Source: G965216745 sp965216745 (GTDB lineage: Bacteria; Pseudomonadota; Alphaproteobacteria; Rickettsiales; Anaplasmataceae). Taken from it: DNA of 64,000 nt. Position 1 is the stretch's first letter, and each line of letters opens with the position of its first letter. Positions 19,115 through 29,017 of this stretch are shown here, piece by piece. A program made the translations under genes and the position numbers. Below the pieces are notes generated by a model. The model searched no databases. It had not been told where the DNA came from and saw only the letters and a list, made by a program, of their open reading frames with translations. Location of the stretch: positions 868,001 to 932,000 of the forward strand of contig OZ244191.1 in assembly GCA_965216745.1 (NCBI GenBank), given 5' to 3'.

Positions 19115-20239
19115 CTAAAAATTGAAAATTTTACGTATATTTGAAGATAATTTCAAATATAACAAGTCACCAAAGCAAGGCAAAATAGATTCTAATAAAA
19201 AAGCCTCTATCATAATAGATTTGACAGAATTATAATCCAAACCCCTAGAAATCATGTAATAAATTGCATCTTGGTCTAAAGAACCAACAGTAGCACCATG
19301 CTGACACATGACATCGGAATTTTTTATATCTAATTCAGGTCGTACAAACACTTTTGCTCTATCGTCTAGCAATAAAGATTTTAAGCTTTGCTTGGCGTTT
19401 GTATCAGAGCCACTCTCAGTCACAATAACCTTGCCATAAAATATACCAATAGAATTTTGATCAACAATTTGACGAAGTGTCTGAGAGCTATTATTGCCTG
19501 GTGAAAGATGATTAAAGTTACAATAGTAATCTACCTTATGATTCGAATATAAAATTGAACAGACATTGTAATTACAAACTGAATCAGAGCCCATAAAGTC
19601 AGCAAAACACTCTGATCGAATCTGTTTAGATTCGCGATTATAATTCATAAAGTTGCAATGCACTGAATTATATATCAGAACATTACTACAGTAGTATAAT
19701 ATTGATTCATTATCAGAATCATGAATCACACAATGATTCAAAGAAGAATTGTCATGGCAAACAAAATTTGATACAACATTAATAAATGTTTTAGAAACCT
19801 CAAAATGCTCTACTATATCAATTGATACTCCACTGGAAATATTGAACACATTGTGTAAAAATTGATCACTACAATCACCATCATACTTTATACTTATTCT
19901 CTTTAGATTAGAATAATTGATTGTCAAAGAGAAACCGTCTGAAAATTTCATCAAATTAGATAAAAGACAAGAACTTGAAAAAAAATGAGTTTCACGAATA
20001 TCAAAATGATGATTGTGTATTTTATCTATTACAATCAGATCACGAAGATGTGGTGAAATATAGTGCAATTCTCCATTATAAAAAACTATGTCATGTTTTG
20101 AACAGTCTATGCTCTTTTTGGCAAATTTGGCTGTTTCCCCAATAGACTCAACAAATTGCGTATAACGCCATTCTTCATCTTTTCGAGTAGGTTTAGTGAA
20201 TTTACTAACAGCCCACTTCCTTGTTTGATCAACTTGCAT
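19115..20239 (-). CDS. sufD: Fe-S cluster assembly protein SufD
   Basis: Component of the SufBCD scaffold that assembles Fe-S clusters. The ATG at 20239 (374 residues, MQVDQTRKWAVSKF) is preferred over one 24 bp upstream. Landmarks are RKDEEWRYTQ near residue 20, the parallel beta-helix body and the C-terminal block DVMCQHGATVGSLDQDAIYYMISRG, with the conserved His and Cys. The start lies inside the 3' end of sufC, so translation is coupled. The other suf genes (sufB, sufS) are not in the window. Confidence 0.93.
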   Translation of the reverse strand: MQVDQTRKWAVSKFTKPTRKDEEWRYTQFVESIGETAKFAKKSIDCSKHDIVFYNGELHYISPHLRDLIVIDKIHNHHFDIRETHFFSSSCLLSNLMKFSDGFSLTINYSNLKRISIKYDGDCSDQFLHNVFNISSGVSIDIVEHFEVSKTFINVVSNFVCHDNSSLNHCVIHDSDNESILYYCSNVLIYNSVHCNFMNYNRESKQIRSECFADFMGSDSVCNYNVCSILYSNHKVDYYCNFNHLSPGNNSSQTLRQIVDQNSIGIFYGKVIVTESGSDTNAKQSLKSLLLDDRAKVFVRPELDIKNSDVMCQHGATVGSLDQDAIYYMISRGLDYNSVKSIMIEAFLLESILPCFGDLLYLKLSSNIRKIFNF

Positions 20240-20978
20240 TACTTTCTTCAAATGAATAACCATGATTTTCTATAATAGAAGCAATTTCAAGACCACCAGA
20301 TCTAGATATAGTTCCTTTTGATAAAATATGAATCTTGTCAGGCTTGATATAATCAAATAGCTTGCAATAATGTGTTATTATTATCCAAGAGTTTTTGCTA
20401 TTACGTGTCAAATTAACATTGTTAACAAATCTACGCAAAGCATCTACATCCAAACCAGAATCAGCTTCATCTAAAATTATAAGCTTTGGCTCCAAAAGCA
20501 ATATTTGCAAAGCTTCAAACATTTTCTTCTCTCCTCCAGAAAAACCAACATTAACAGATCTCTTCAAAATCTCATATTCAATGGAAAGCAAATCACATTT
20601 CTTTCGAACCAGTTTAATAAAATCAGCAGAATTGATGGGATCTTTGCCAGAAAACTTACGTACAGAGTTAAAGCTTGCTCTAAGGAAATTCATAGAGGAA
20701 ACACCAGGTATTTCAACAGGATTTTGGAAACAGAGAAATATTCCTTCCAATGCCCTAACCTCAGTATTCATGGAATTAAGATTTTTATCCATAAATTTGG
20801 CACTTCCATTGACTAATTCATAACCTGGACGGCCAGATATGAAGTGAGCCAGAGTGCTTTTCCCCACACCATTTGGTCCCATGATAGCGTGTACCTCACC
20901 AGGTTGGACTGAAAAAGAAAGATCTTTCAAAACTTCTACTTCATTGACTGACACGGACAGATTTTGCAACTCAAGCAT
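20229..20978 (-). CDS. sufC: Fe-S cluster assembly ATPase SufC
   Basis: ABC-type ATPase that drives the SufBCD scaffold. The start at 20978 gives 249 residues opening MLELQNLSVSVNEVEVLKDL, as in other SufC proteins; a further upstream ATG (21005) would add a hydrophobic stretch not seen in the family. Walker A GPNGVGKST, Q-loop FQNPVEIPGV, signature VGFSGGEKK, Walker B LIILDEADSGLD, and the H-switch IITHY are all present. Overlaps sufD by 11 bp. Confidence 0.95.
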   Translation of the reverse strand: MLELQNLSVSVNEVEVLKDLSFSVQPGEVHAIMGPNGVGKSTLAHFISGRPGYELVNGSAKFMDKNLNSMNTEVRALEGIFLCFQNPVEIPGVSSMNFLRASFNSVRKFSGKDPINSADFIKLVRKKCDLLSIEYEILKRSVNVGFSGGEKKMFEALQILLLEPKLIILDEADSGLDVDALRRFVNNVNLTRNSKNSWIIITHYCKLFDYIKPDKIHILSKGTISRSGGLEIASIIENHGYSFEESNAS

Positions 20979-21133
20979 AAGAAAAACACAAAAAATATAA
21001 CACATTCTAACACTATGCAGTCATTTAGTCTAGAACTCATATCAATTTAGGATAAAACTAATATATAAACCATATGAACAGTCATTTAATTGAAAATAAT
21101 AAACTGACAACAAAAGACGAAATTTCAAAACAT

Positions 21134-22207
21134 TCATGACTCCATTGGGTCAAAAGGACTTTCGATAGATAATCGAATTATTCTTTTAGATATTTCGCAA
21201 ACAATCATGCGATCATTATCTTGACACCTAGCACCAAATCCATATGCATGATAAACATCTTTGCAGGTATAATTAATAATATCGACAGTCTTCTGTGATA
21301 GCAACTTATCATCAATTAGATCACATTTGGTAAGCAAAATAGCAAAATCTTTTTGACATAAAACAGAATTGTATTTGTACATTTCATCACGGATAATTTT
21401 ATAGTCATGTAAAATATCTTTAGAAGTGACATCAATCAAGTGCAACAAAAATCTACATTTTTCTACATGTTTCAAGAATTTATGACCAAGACCAACACCT
21501 TCTGAAGCTCCAGATATCAAACCAGGTATATCTACCATAACAAAGCTTTTATGCTTTAGATTCACAACTCCTAAGTGTGGATGCAAAGTTGTAAAACAAT
21601 AATTACCAACTTTTGACTTTGAAGCAGAACAGCGTGATATAAAAGTTGATTTACCAGAATTTGGCAAACCAACTAACCCCACATCTCCTATAACTTTCAA
21701 TGACAAACGAATCACAAAACTATCACCAAGCTCACCTTCAGTAAATTTTCTAGGAGATCTATCAGTAGAATTTTTAAAGCAATGATTGCCAACACCACCT
21801 TTCCCTCCACAAGCAATCACTTTTGACATTCCATCAACATCAAGATCAAAGGAATATAATGGAGATCCACCTTTAAACAAACCATTGTCTTTTCTAATTT
21901 CAACATTAGTACCCAAAGGAACATGAATATACTCATCTTTTCCGTAAGCACCATTCCGCCTTTTCCCAGCCCCACAAGCACCAGAAGAAGCTTTAACAAT
22001 CTTTTTATAACGAAATTCTATAAGGGTATTTATGTTGGAAGTTGCGCATACTATAATATCACCTCCTTTCCCTCCATTACCACCGTCAGGCCCACCAAAT
22101 TCTATATACTTTTCTCTGCGAAAGCTTAGGCAACCATGACCACCTGAACCTGCTACTATACGCACATAAGCCTCATCAACAAAACTAAATTGAGAAGAAG
22201 AACTCAC
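21134..22207 (-). CDS. obgE: GTPase ObgE/CgtA
   Basis: Ribosome-associated GTPase for 50S assembly and stress signalling. The 357-residue protein has the glycine-rich Obg fold (about 1-165, with FRREKYIEFGGPDGGNGGKGGD and several GGxGG turns), then a G domain with G1 GLPNSGKST, G2 TTLHPHLGVV, G3 DIPGL and G4 TKCD. It stops just after the G domain, lacking the variable C-terminal OCT domain, as in many alphaproteobacteria. The start overlaps rnhA by 4 bp. Confidence 0.95.
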   Translation of the reverse strand: MSSSSQFSFVDEAYVRIVAGSGGHGCLSFRREKYIEFGGPDGGNGGKGGDIIVCATSNINTLIEFRYKKIVKASSGACGAGKRRNGAYGKDEYIHVPLGTNVEIRKDNGLFKGGSPLYSFDLDVDGMSKVIACGGKGGVGNHCFKNSTDRSPRKFTEGELGDSFVIRLSLKVIGDVGLVGLPNSGKSTFISRCSASKSKVGNYCFTTLHPHLGVVNLKHKSFVMVDIPGLISGASEGVGLGHKFLKHVEKCRFLLHLIDVTSKDILHDYKIIRDEMYKYNSVLCQKDFAILLTKCDLIDDKLLSQKTVDIINYTCKDVYHAYGFGARCQDNDRMIVCEISKRIIRLSIESPFDPMES

Positions 22208-22650
22208 GACTTAACCTTTAAAGAACATAGCCTTGCAAGCTTATCAACTTTCTCATTGTAATAATTTCCATTATGCGCTTTCACCCATTTCCATTTCACT
22301 TCATGCTTCAATGCTAAATCATCTAAAGTGACCCAAAGATCAATATTTTTCACAGGCTTGCCAGAAGCTGTTTTCCAACCATTTTTTTTCCAATTCAAAA
22401 TCCAAGAAGATATTCCGTTTTTTACATACATACTATCCGTATGTATAATAACTTTAGGAGATCCAGAAACAATCTCCAAACCCTTGATCACAGCAAACAG
22501 CTCCATCCTGTTGTTAGTAGAGTTCGCTTCTGAACCCGATATTTCTGTTAATATTTTATCATCCCTTACAATCAAAACTCCCCAACCTCCAGGACCAGGG
22601 TTCCCCAAACAAGATCCATCAGTATAAATCTCCAAGACTTCACCAGACAT
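22204..22650 (-). CDS. rnhA: Ribonuclease HI
   Basis: Degrades the RNA strand of RNA-DNA hybrids. The 148-residue enzyme has its four acidic catalytic residues in EIYTDGSC (Asp near 10), NRMELFAVI (Glu near 50), IIHTDSMYV (Asp near 72) and the C-terminal NEKVDKLAR (Asp), plus the KWVKAHNG loop histidine. The stop overlaps the obgE start by 4 bp, so the pair is cotranscribed. Confidence 0.95.
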   Translation of the reverse strand: MSGEVLEIYTDGSCLGNPGPGGWGVLIVRDDKILTEISGSEANSTNNRMELFAVIKGLEIVSGSPKVIIHTDSMYVKNGISSWILNWKKNGWKTASGKPVKNIDLWVTLDDLALKHEVKWKWVKAHNGNYYNEKVDKLARLCSLKVKS

Positions 22651-22699
22651 TAATATATAACACTTGAACTACTCATATAATCATAATAACATTCAACAC

Positions 22700-23104
22700 A
22701 TGAAAACACTACGATTCTTATCATTGATTATATGTTTGCTATTAGCAGATAATGCAAACGCCAACCAAAATACAATAGTACAAAATTCAAAATCTAATCA
22801 CCTGATCTCAACAGAACAGACTCCATTAGTAATAATACGATTCAATAAAAACTCCGTACCTTATAATGGTTATTTAGAACTAGCTTCATCACAAGCTATA
22901 CAGTCTAAGCCAGATGTAGTGTTTGAGATAGTTTCTAAAATACCAAAAACACAACACAAGAAAGTTGAGCATATGAACAGGATAAAAGATGTAAAAGACA
23001 CACTGTTGAAGCTAAATCCATCTCTCGTTGAAGAAAAAGTTATAACTAAAATAGAATTAATGTGTGAAGTAGAATACAATGAAATTCAAATATTTATTCA
23101 CTAA
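22700..23104 (+). CDS. Small secreted protein of unknown function
   Basis: From the ATG at 22700 this is a 134-residue protein with a clear signal peptide (MKTLRFLSLIICLLLADNANA, cleavage after about residue 21). A TTG at 22664 would extend it but would bury the signal. The mature part has PLVIIRFNKNSVPYNGYLEL, then KPDVVFEIVSKIP, a charged helical segment and a final strand. This resembles hypothetical periplasmic proteins I associate with Rickettsiales, with an alpha/beta layout vaguely like OmpA-C or IcmN-type domains, but I cannot name a family. It converges on ubiB with a 4-bp overlap. Confidence 0.6.
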   Translation: MKTLRFLSLIICLLLADNANANQNTIVQNSKSNHLISTEQTPLVIIRFNKNSVPYNGYLELASSQAIQSKPDVVFEIVSKIPKTQHKKVEHMNRIKDVKDTLLKLNPSLVEEKVITKIELMCEVEYNEIQIFIH

Positions 23105-24465
23105 AAAAACACAAATTTCACACATGAAACAAACGTCACTAGAATAATAAAAAAGTAAATCAAACTATTAGTGTTATATTTCGCTTTTGGTTTCAACCTG
23201 GAATAAGATTTCATTAATTTAATTAATAAGTCCATTAAAGCCAATTTGGAACGATTAAAAAGTTTTCTCCTTAGAGACAAGTTCTTCCTAGCCCATAAAT
23301 CCATATATGGTCGAACAGCCTCCCAAACGTTCACACTACTGCATAAACTTCTACAATTATGTTCCAGAAAAACAGTATTTTTCTGAAGCAATAAAAGTTG
23401 TGGCTGAACATCCATATCGAAATCCGATGTAACTTTTAAAAGATGTTCCAATAATTTGGCAACAGATATATTATCAGCGGATTTACCAACTACTGATTCA
23501 CCTATTGCACGACAAGCAGAAATAAAATTCACATGCTTTGGATCAACATAACCAGCAATAAAGTGTATCTCAGCTACATATTTATAATCACGAGTAAGAA
23601 AACCAATCAAAATTTCAGCTACATAAAATTTTGTTTCTTGATCAACCCTTCCCATAATACCGAAATCTACTGCAGCAATTTTATTATCATTAGTGACAAT
23701 CAAATTTCCAGGATGCAAATCTCCGTGAAAAAAATTATCCCTATAAACCTGTTTAAAGAAGTTAATAGCAAGTTTTTCTGCTAAATCAATATTATTTGTA
23801 TGTTCATATATGGCATCACCATTAATCCATTCCATTGTGAAAACATTACGTGAAGTGTAATCCCAAAAAGGCTCAGGAACATAGAAACCTTCATCATTGA
23901 TAGTATTTTCTCTTAATTCAGCACAATTAGAAGCTTCAAATCTTAAATCAAGTTCAAATTTTGTATTAGAAGCAAATGTATTCACAACTTCTATCAATTT
24001 AAATCTTTTTGGCAAAAACAATTGTAGAAGGAAAGCAATAGAATAAATCAACCTAATATCACTCAAGAATCTTTTATTTATACCCATTCTAAGCACTTTC
24101 ACAGCTACATATCTACCGTCCATCATCTTTGCTTTATGTACCTGTGCAACTGAAGCCGAACCTATGGGAATTTGTTCGAAATGTAAAAACAAATTCTCAA
24201 GTGGCTTATCAAAATCTTTTTCTATAATTTTTCTTACTACACTGTATGGGTTTGGGGGCACTTTGTCATGTAAAACACCAAGAGCTTTTGAGATTTTATC
24301 TCCAATAATATCAGATCGGGTTGCCAACGCTTGGCCAAATTTAATAAACACAGGACCCATTTTTTGAAGAAATCTCACAAATCTATCTGGAAAATCCATA
24401 TCTGATGAAGGGATGACAAGAAATATTAAATTATATAAAGATGCAAATATACGAAATAATATCAC
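23101..24465 (-). CDS. ubiB: UbiB/ABC1-type atypical kinase (ubiquinone biosynthesis)
   Basis: Membrane-associated atypical kinase/ATPase supporting ubiquinone synthesis. The 454-residue protein has the defining KxGQ motif FIKFGQALATRSD near residue 42, the Ala-rich nucleotide loop IPIGSASVAQVHKA, Lys in VAVKVLR, the catalytic loop FFHGDLHPGNL and the DFG equivalent VDFGIMGR. The C-terminus ends in a hydrophobic helix, as in other UbiB proteins. The start is a GTG that overlaps the TGA of the upstream ABC ATPase (GTGA). Confidence 0.92.
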   Translation of the reverse strand: MILFRIFASLYNLIFLVIPSSDMDFPDRFVRFLQKMGPVFIKFGQALATRSDIIGDKISKALGVLHDKVPPNPYSVVRKIIEKDFDKPLENLFLHFEQIPIGSASVAQVHKAKMMDGRYVAVKVLRMGINKRFLSDIRLIYSIAFLLQLFLPKRFKLIEVVNTFASNTKFELDLRFEASNCAELRENTINDEGFYVPEPFWDYTSRNVFTMEWINGDAIYEHTNNIDLAEKLAINFFKQVYRDNFFHGDLHPGNLIVTNDNKIAAVDFGIMGRVDQETKFYVAEILIGFLTRDYKYVAEIHFIAGYVDPKHVNFISACRAIGESVVGKSADNISVAKLLEHLLKVTSDFDMDVQPQLLLLQKNTVFLEHNCRSLCSSVNVWEAVRPYMDLWARKNLSLRRKLFNRSKLALMDLLIKLMKSYSRLKPKAKYNTNSLIYFFIILVTFVSCVKFVFF

Positions 24466-25142
24466 TTGTGCCTGTGACGATATGGAACAACACTCTTGCC
24501 AAAATAGCCCATCATGAAACTTTCAACCTCATCAGGCTTGCCACAACATTGTATCTTTTTATCAATACATACAACTTCATCTGTATTTTGCATCACACAA
24601 TGCAGATCATGAGAAGCAATGACGATACTACAATTAAATTCATCTCTAACAAAATGAATCAATCCATAGAAACAATCACGGGATTTTATATCCATACTGC
24701 TAACAGGTTCATCAAGAATAATCAAATTAGCTCCAGAAAGTACACATCTAGCAAAAAACACACGTTGAAGTTGGCCAATGGAAATATCATGTATTTGATA
24801 GTCCATTATAGACATAATCTCCATATGATCCATAATCTTATAGAAAAAATCATCATCCTTATGATAGGTTAATAGCAACAAATCTTTTACACAAATAGGT
24901 ATAAAAGAATTTAGAGCAATTTTTTGAGGCATGTAAGAAACAGTTAGTTTCTTTGATCTAATTATTTGCCCTGTATAATCTTTTATTATTCCTCCCATTG
25001 CTCTTAATAAAGATGTTTTCCCACTACCATTAGGTCCCATTATTGTGAGTATTTGGCCGGATGAGATGCTCAAATCAATTGATTCTAGCACCATTATCTC
25101 ATCATAACATAACGAAACATTTTTAAATTCAAGCAATATCAT
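24462..25142 (-). CDS. ABC transporter ATP-binding protein, ZnuC-like, with altered signature
   Basis: A 226-residue ATPase of the metal-type ABC family. It has Walker A GPNGSGKTS near residue 37, Q-loop YMPQK, Walker B LIILDEPVSSMD, and H-switch ASHDLH. The signature motif reads ISIGQLQRVFFAR rather than LSGGQ: the first glycine is isoleucine. Overall layout resembles ZnuC/MntB of zinc or manganese importers; no permease or binding-protein gene is adjacent. In Rickettsiales znuA/B/C genes are commonly dispersed, so ZnuC is the best guess, but metal specificity cannot be read from the sequence. Overlaps ubiB by 4 bp. Confidence 0.7.
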   Translation of the reverse strand: MILLEFKNVSLCYDEIMVLESIDLSISSGQILTIMGPNGSGKTSLLRAMGGIIKDYTGQIIRSKKLTVSYMPQKIALNSFIPICVKDLLLLTYHKDDDFFYKIMDHMEIMSIMDYQIHDISIGQLQRVFFARCVLSGANLIILDEPVSSMDIKSRDCFYGLIHFVRDEFNCSIVIASHDLHCVMQNTDEVVCIDKKIQCCGKPDEVESFMMGYFGKSVVPYRHRHK

Positions 25143-25545
25143 ATTCCAAATTCATACCTAGGACAATATAAAAATCATATCATAAACAACAAATAATCAA
25201 CGATTAAGTAGGCATACTATACTATAATACAAATGATCAGAAAAATAATATAAAATAATATTTTAAAGATTAAAATATTCACCAAAAATAAGAACACCAT
25301 TTGGATTGATAAAAACAAAATAAATTCAATGAATTCACACATTTGTTTAAGCAAAATCAAAATTAACAACAAAACTCAATAAAATAACACTTTTCCATTT
25401 GTTGTTTGAATAAAATTATACTTGTTTTACTCCAATGTTTACTATATTTTATAATGGATATAAGAAGATATAAAACTGAATATAAGAAATCTTATTTGTT
25501 ATTATTTGACTGACTTATATTAATTATTTTATATAGAAGGTTAGA
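25143..25545. other. 403-bp divergent intergenic region
   Basis: It lies between the znuC-like gene (minus) and the HAD hydrolase (plus) and should hold both promoters. No ORF or RNA gene is visible. A TTGACT box at 25506 with TTATAT 17 bp downstream is present but sits almost on the AGAAGG ribosome binding site (25535-25540) of the HAD gene, so it is not a convincing promoter. Confidence 0.5.
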
Positions 25546-26163
25546 ATGAAATTTTCATCCGTGATTTTTGACTGGGATAACACAGTAGTCGACACTCATG
25601 ATAGTATACTCGAAGCATTGAATCACACAATGGATATAATGGGTAAAGAAAGATTGCATACTCATGACGGACATTTGCCTAGGATAGAAAAGTTTATGGA
25701 AATGTTCGGCCCTGATTTTCGAAAAGCAAACAAAATATTTATAGATAATATTAATAAAGTCCCAACAGATAATCTAAAAGTGTTTGATGGAGCAGAACAA
25801 TTGTTTAAAAAATTAAACCAACAGGAAGTATATACTGCAATATGTAGCAACAAAGAACAAAATATACTTTTACAAGAAATACAATGGTTAGATTTTGGCA
25901 AATTTTTCAGAAAAGTCATTGGTGTTTTCAATGAAACCATTCATTCGACTGGAATTCATAAACCCAACAAAGAAATGATTTTAAGAGCACTTGGCACACG
26001 AAGTACTAATGGATGCGTTATGATTGGAGACAGCGCAACAGATTTGTCATGTGCTGAAAACGCAAACGTAGATTTTATACAATTTGGCAATAGAGATAGA
26101 ATAAGTCAGCAACATCCACATGCTTTGAATTATCAAGAACTAGAACAAATTCTAGAAATATAA
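25546..26163 (+). CDS. HAD-family hydrolase (phosphoglycolate-phosphatase-like)
   Basis: A 205-residue soluble phosphatase of the haloacid dehalogenase superfamily. Motif I is DWDNTVVDT (nucleophile Asp near residue 9), motif II SNK near residue 104, motif III Lys in HKPNKEMI, and motif IV GDSATDLSCAENA. A helical cap lies between motifs I and II. The Gph/phosphoglycolate-type layout is clear but the substrate is not. The ATG is preceded by AGAAGG at good spacing. The next gene, nuoE, is co-directional. Confidence 0.8.
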   Translation: MKFSSVIFDWDNTVVDTHDSILEALNHTMDIMGKERLHTHDGHLPRIEKFMEMFGPDFRKANKIFIDNINKVPTDNLKVFDGAEQLFKKLNQQEVYTAICSNKEQNILLQEIQWLDFGKFFRKVIGVFNETIHSTGIHKPNKEMILRALGTRSTNGCVMIGDSATDLSCAENANVDFIQFGNRDRISQQHPHALNYQELEQILEI

Positions 26164-26344
26164 ATAAGAATAAGTTATAGATTTTTTTGTCAAAACAAAC
26201 ATTTTTCATCAAAGCTTTGTCTTTGATTTATTACACATATTAGTGTATGATTTTCTTGCATTTGATGTTAGAATGTTCTTCGTACAGATGCATATTCAAG
26301 TATATTCAAATGTACAAAATCTGAATTTATCTTTTTATCTTGAT

Positions 26345-26842
26345 ATGCACGAAAATTCAAAATTTAATTTCAACCAAGAAAATTTAAAAGAAATATCTTT
26401 ATTGATTACTAGATATCAAAGCAAAAGAAGTATCATTATTCATTTATTACATATGGCGCAATCACAAGATGGATGGGTCTCAAATGATGCAGTAGAAGAA
26501 ATATCAAAAATTCTAGAAATAAGCCCTGGACAAGTACATGAGGTTGCTTCATTTTACACTATGATAAACCGCAGGCCCATAGGCAAACATCATGTGCAAA
26601 TATGCAGAACTACTCCATGTTGGCTTAGAGGCTCTGATAAACTGAGCAAGGCCTGCAAAAACAAGTTTATGTTGAAAAACTTAGGAGAAACCACTAAGGA
26701 TAAAAAATTCACATTTACAGAAGTAGAATGCTTAGGAGCTTGCCGAAATGCTCCAATAGTGCAAATAAATCAAGATTACTATGAGGATCTAGATGAAAAC
26801 AAATTAATGCAATTATTAGATTCTCTAGACAAAAACGAATAA
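26345..26842 (+). CDS. nuoE: NADH-quinone oxidoreductase subunit E
   Basis: 24-kDa-type subunit of complex I holding the [2Fe-2S] cluster N1a. The frame is open from a GTG at 26243, but the ATG at 26345 (165 residues, MHENSKFNFNQENLKEI) matches where other alphaproteobacterial NuoE proteins begin. Conserved blocks are QDGWVSNDAVEEIS, VHEVASFYTM, and the four cluster cysteines in ICRTTPCWLRG and ECLGACRNAP. It lies 1 bp from the convergent pccB stop. Confidence 0.93.
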   Translation: MHENSKFNFNQENLKEISLLITRYQSKRSIIIHLLHMAQSQDGWVSNDAVEEISKILEISPGQVHEVASFYTMINRRPIGKHHVQICRTTPCWLRGSDKLSKACKNKFMLKNLGETTKDKKFTFTEVECLGACRNAPIVQINQDYYEDLDENKLMQLLDSLDKNE

Positions 26843-26843
26843 T

Positions 26844-28304
26844 TTAAATTGGAAGATTGTCATGTTTCTTCCAAGGTTTTTGAATAATTTGTTTTTTACG
26901 CAATGCAATAAGATCACTTGCTATACGCTTCTTAGTCTCATTAGGTTCAATCACATCATCAATAAATCCGTGCGCAGCAGCAACATAAGGATTTGCAAAC
27001 TTTTTCCTATATTCTTTGATCAAATCATACACTTTATCTTTATTGTTTGATAATTTTTTATATATAATTTCAATAGCACCCTCAGCGCCCATAACAGCTA
27101 TTTCTGCAGTAGGCCAGGCATAATTAAAATCCGAGCAAAGATGCTTGGAATTCATTACTATATAAGCTCCACCATAAGCTTTTCTTGTGATTATGGAAAT
27201 TTTCGGAACTGTAGCTTCAGCATATGCATATAAAAGTTTTGCACCATCTTTTATTACACCTTTCTTCTCTTGGTCTAATCCAGGCAAAAAACCTGGAACA
27301 TCAACTAAAGTTATTATTGGAATATTAAATGCATCGCAAAACCTAACAAAACGCGCAGCTTTTTTGGAAGAATCAACATCCAAGCATCCAGCAAGAAATA
27401 ATGGCTGATTAGCAACAACACCTATTGTTTCACCATTAATTCTACCAAAACCAATTACAATACTTTTAGCAAAGTTAGGTGACAGTTCGAAGAAATTTCT
27501 ATTATCCACAATACAAAGAATAATATCACAAACATCATAAGGTAATCCATTATCAGATGGTATTATGTTGGACATAGAGTAATAATCAGAATCAAATTTA
27601 CTCTTTAGAATTGGAGGATTATCTAAATTATTAGAAGGTAAAAAAGCAAAAAATCTTCGAATTTCTAGTAACATTTCTATATCATGTTCAAAATCTCCAT
27701 CTATCACTCCATTGCAATTATGCATTGAGAAACCACCTAATTCTTCTTTTGTAACATCTTGATGAAGCACTTTTTTGACTATATTGGGTCCTGTGACGAA
27801 CATATATGAAGTAGATCGAGTCATGAATACAAAGTCTGTTATAGCTGGGGAATATACTGCACCACCCGCGCATGGACCCATGATCAATGAAATTTGAGGT
27901 ACGACTCCAGAGAGATCTACATTGCGTTGAAATATTTCACCATAACCACTCAAAGAGTTTACTCCATCTTGTATTCTTGCTCCTCCGGAATCATTTATTC
28001 CAATAACAGGAGTTTTAGTTAGTAATGCAGCATCCATTACACGACAAATCTTGAGCGCGTTTGTCCTACTGACACTTCCTCCAGATACATTAAAATCCTG
28101 AGAATATACAAAAACAGTTCTACCATATATTCTGCCTCTCCCAGTGATTACTCCATCACCCAAAACTTCTTGATTATCGCTTTTTACATAACGGCCAATT
28201 TCTTCAAATGAACCTGGATCAAGCAACAAATTAATTCTTTCTATAGCACTTAGCTTGCCTCTAATGTGTTGTCTATTGGGTACATTTTTTAATATTGAAT
28301 TCAC
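26844..28304 (-). CDS. pccB: Propionyl-CoA carboxylase beta subunit
   Basis: Carboxyltransferase subunit of an acyl-CoA carboxylase that converts propionyl-CoA to methylmalonyl-CoA. The 486-residue protein has two crotonase-like halves. Oxyanion-hole glycines occur in [13 protein letters not shown] and [12 protein letters not shown] in the first half, and in [10 protein letters not shown] with [10 protein letters not shown] in the second. PccB is favoured over AccD by length and the absence of the AccD zinc finger. The biotin subunit pccA is not in this window. Confidence 0.92.
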   Translation of the reverse strand: MNSILKNVPNRQHIRGKLSAIERINLLLDPGSFEEIGRYVKSDNQEVLGDGVITGRGRIYGRTVFVYSQDFNVSGGSVSRTNALKICRVMDAALLTKTPVIGINDSGGARIQDGVNSLSGYGEIFQRNVDLSGVVPQISLIMGPCAGGAVYSPAITDFVFMTRSTSYMFVTGPNIVKKVLHQDVTKEELGGFSMHNCNGVIDGDFEHDIEMLLEIRRFFAFLPSNNLDNPPILKSKFDSDYYSMSNIIPSDNGLPYDVCDIILCIVDNRNFFELSPNFAKSIVIGFGRINGETIGVVANQPLFLAGCLDVDSSKKAARFVRFCDAFNIPIITLVDVPGFLPGLDQEKKGVIKDGAKLLYAYAEATVPKISIITRKAYGGAYIVMNSKHLCSDFNYAWPTAEIAVMGAEGAIEIIYKKLSNNKDKVYDLIKEYRKKFANPYVAAAHGFIDDVIEPNETKKRIASDLIALRKKQIIQKPWKKHDNLPI

Positions 28305-28703
28305 AATAGATTACCAACAAAAATCACCTAAAAATATTATAATACAGTCAACACACTAAAATCCACTATAATAATAATTAATTATAGAAACTATAAGTAT
28401 AAATAAAATTAGTTGAGTTTGATTGGAATGAACTCTAGAAATTATATTAAATTCAGTAACATGAGCAGATTGTGAGAATATATAACCTAAAATTGATAAA
28501 ATTATAATTTCTCGAAAACAAAACCCAAGATTCATAAACCGTTTAATATATAAGTTATATTCTTGAACTTAAAATACTCTATAATGGAATAAATAGAACG
28601 ATAGTCAAATTTGAGTTTTAGCAATTTTTACTGTAACTTAAGCACAAATGTTTATCATGGTACCACCATAGCATATTTTTTATATTATAATGTAAAGGTT
28701 TAT
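28305..28703. other. 399-bp divergent region ahead of the rvh (virB) operon
   Basis: It separates pccB (minus) from virB3 (plus). A TATAAT box at 28580-28585 is a possible -10 but has no good -35 partner. A short hairpin (ATGGT 28657-28661, ACCAT 28665-28669) is followed by a run of six T (28675-28680), resembling a weak terminator or attenuator just before virB3. No sodB gene lies here, unlike the Anaplasma/Ehrlichia arrangement. Confidence 0.45.
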
Positions 28704-29003
28704 ATGAGTAAATCAGGAAGCGTTGAAACAGATATATTGTTTAAAGGTCTAACAAGACCTGCAATGATAATGGGAGTAAGTTTTCCATATGCTATATTAA
28801 ATGCATCTCTTTCTTTATTGATTTTTGTCATGGCACAAAAACTAGCTGCAATTGTGGTGCTTTTGCCCAGTTTGCATCTTCTAGGTTATTGGATATGTTT
28901 CAAAGAACCACTTTTCGTTGAGCTTTATTTAGTAAAGATACAGAATTTTAATAAGTGTAGCAACAAAATTCATTACGGTGGTAATTCATATGATCACACT
29001 TAA
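28704..29003 (+). CDS. virB3: Type IV secretion protein VirB3 (RvhB3)
   Basis: Small inner-membrane component that works with the VirB4 ATPase in type IV secretion. The ATG at 28704 has an AAAGG ribosome binding site (28694-28698) and gives 99 residues beginning MSKSGSVETDILFKGLTRPAM, the standard VirB3 opening. A hydrophobic hairpin covers about residues 24-60 and the C-terminus is cytoplasmic. Longer in-frame starts upstream are unlikely. virB4 follows after 14 bp on the same strand. Confidence 0.93.
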   Translation: MSKSGSVETDILFKGLTRPAMIMGVSFPYAILNASLSLLIFVMAQKLAAIVVLLPSLHLLGYWICFKEPLFVELYLVKIQNFNKCSNKIHYGGNSYDHT

Positions 29004-29017
29004 GAAAAGCCTTTGAA

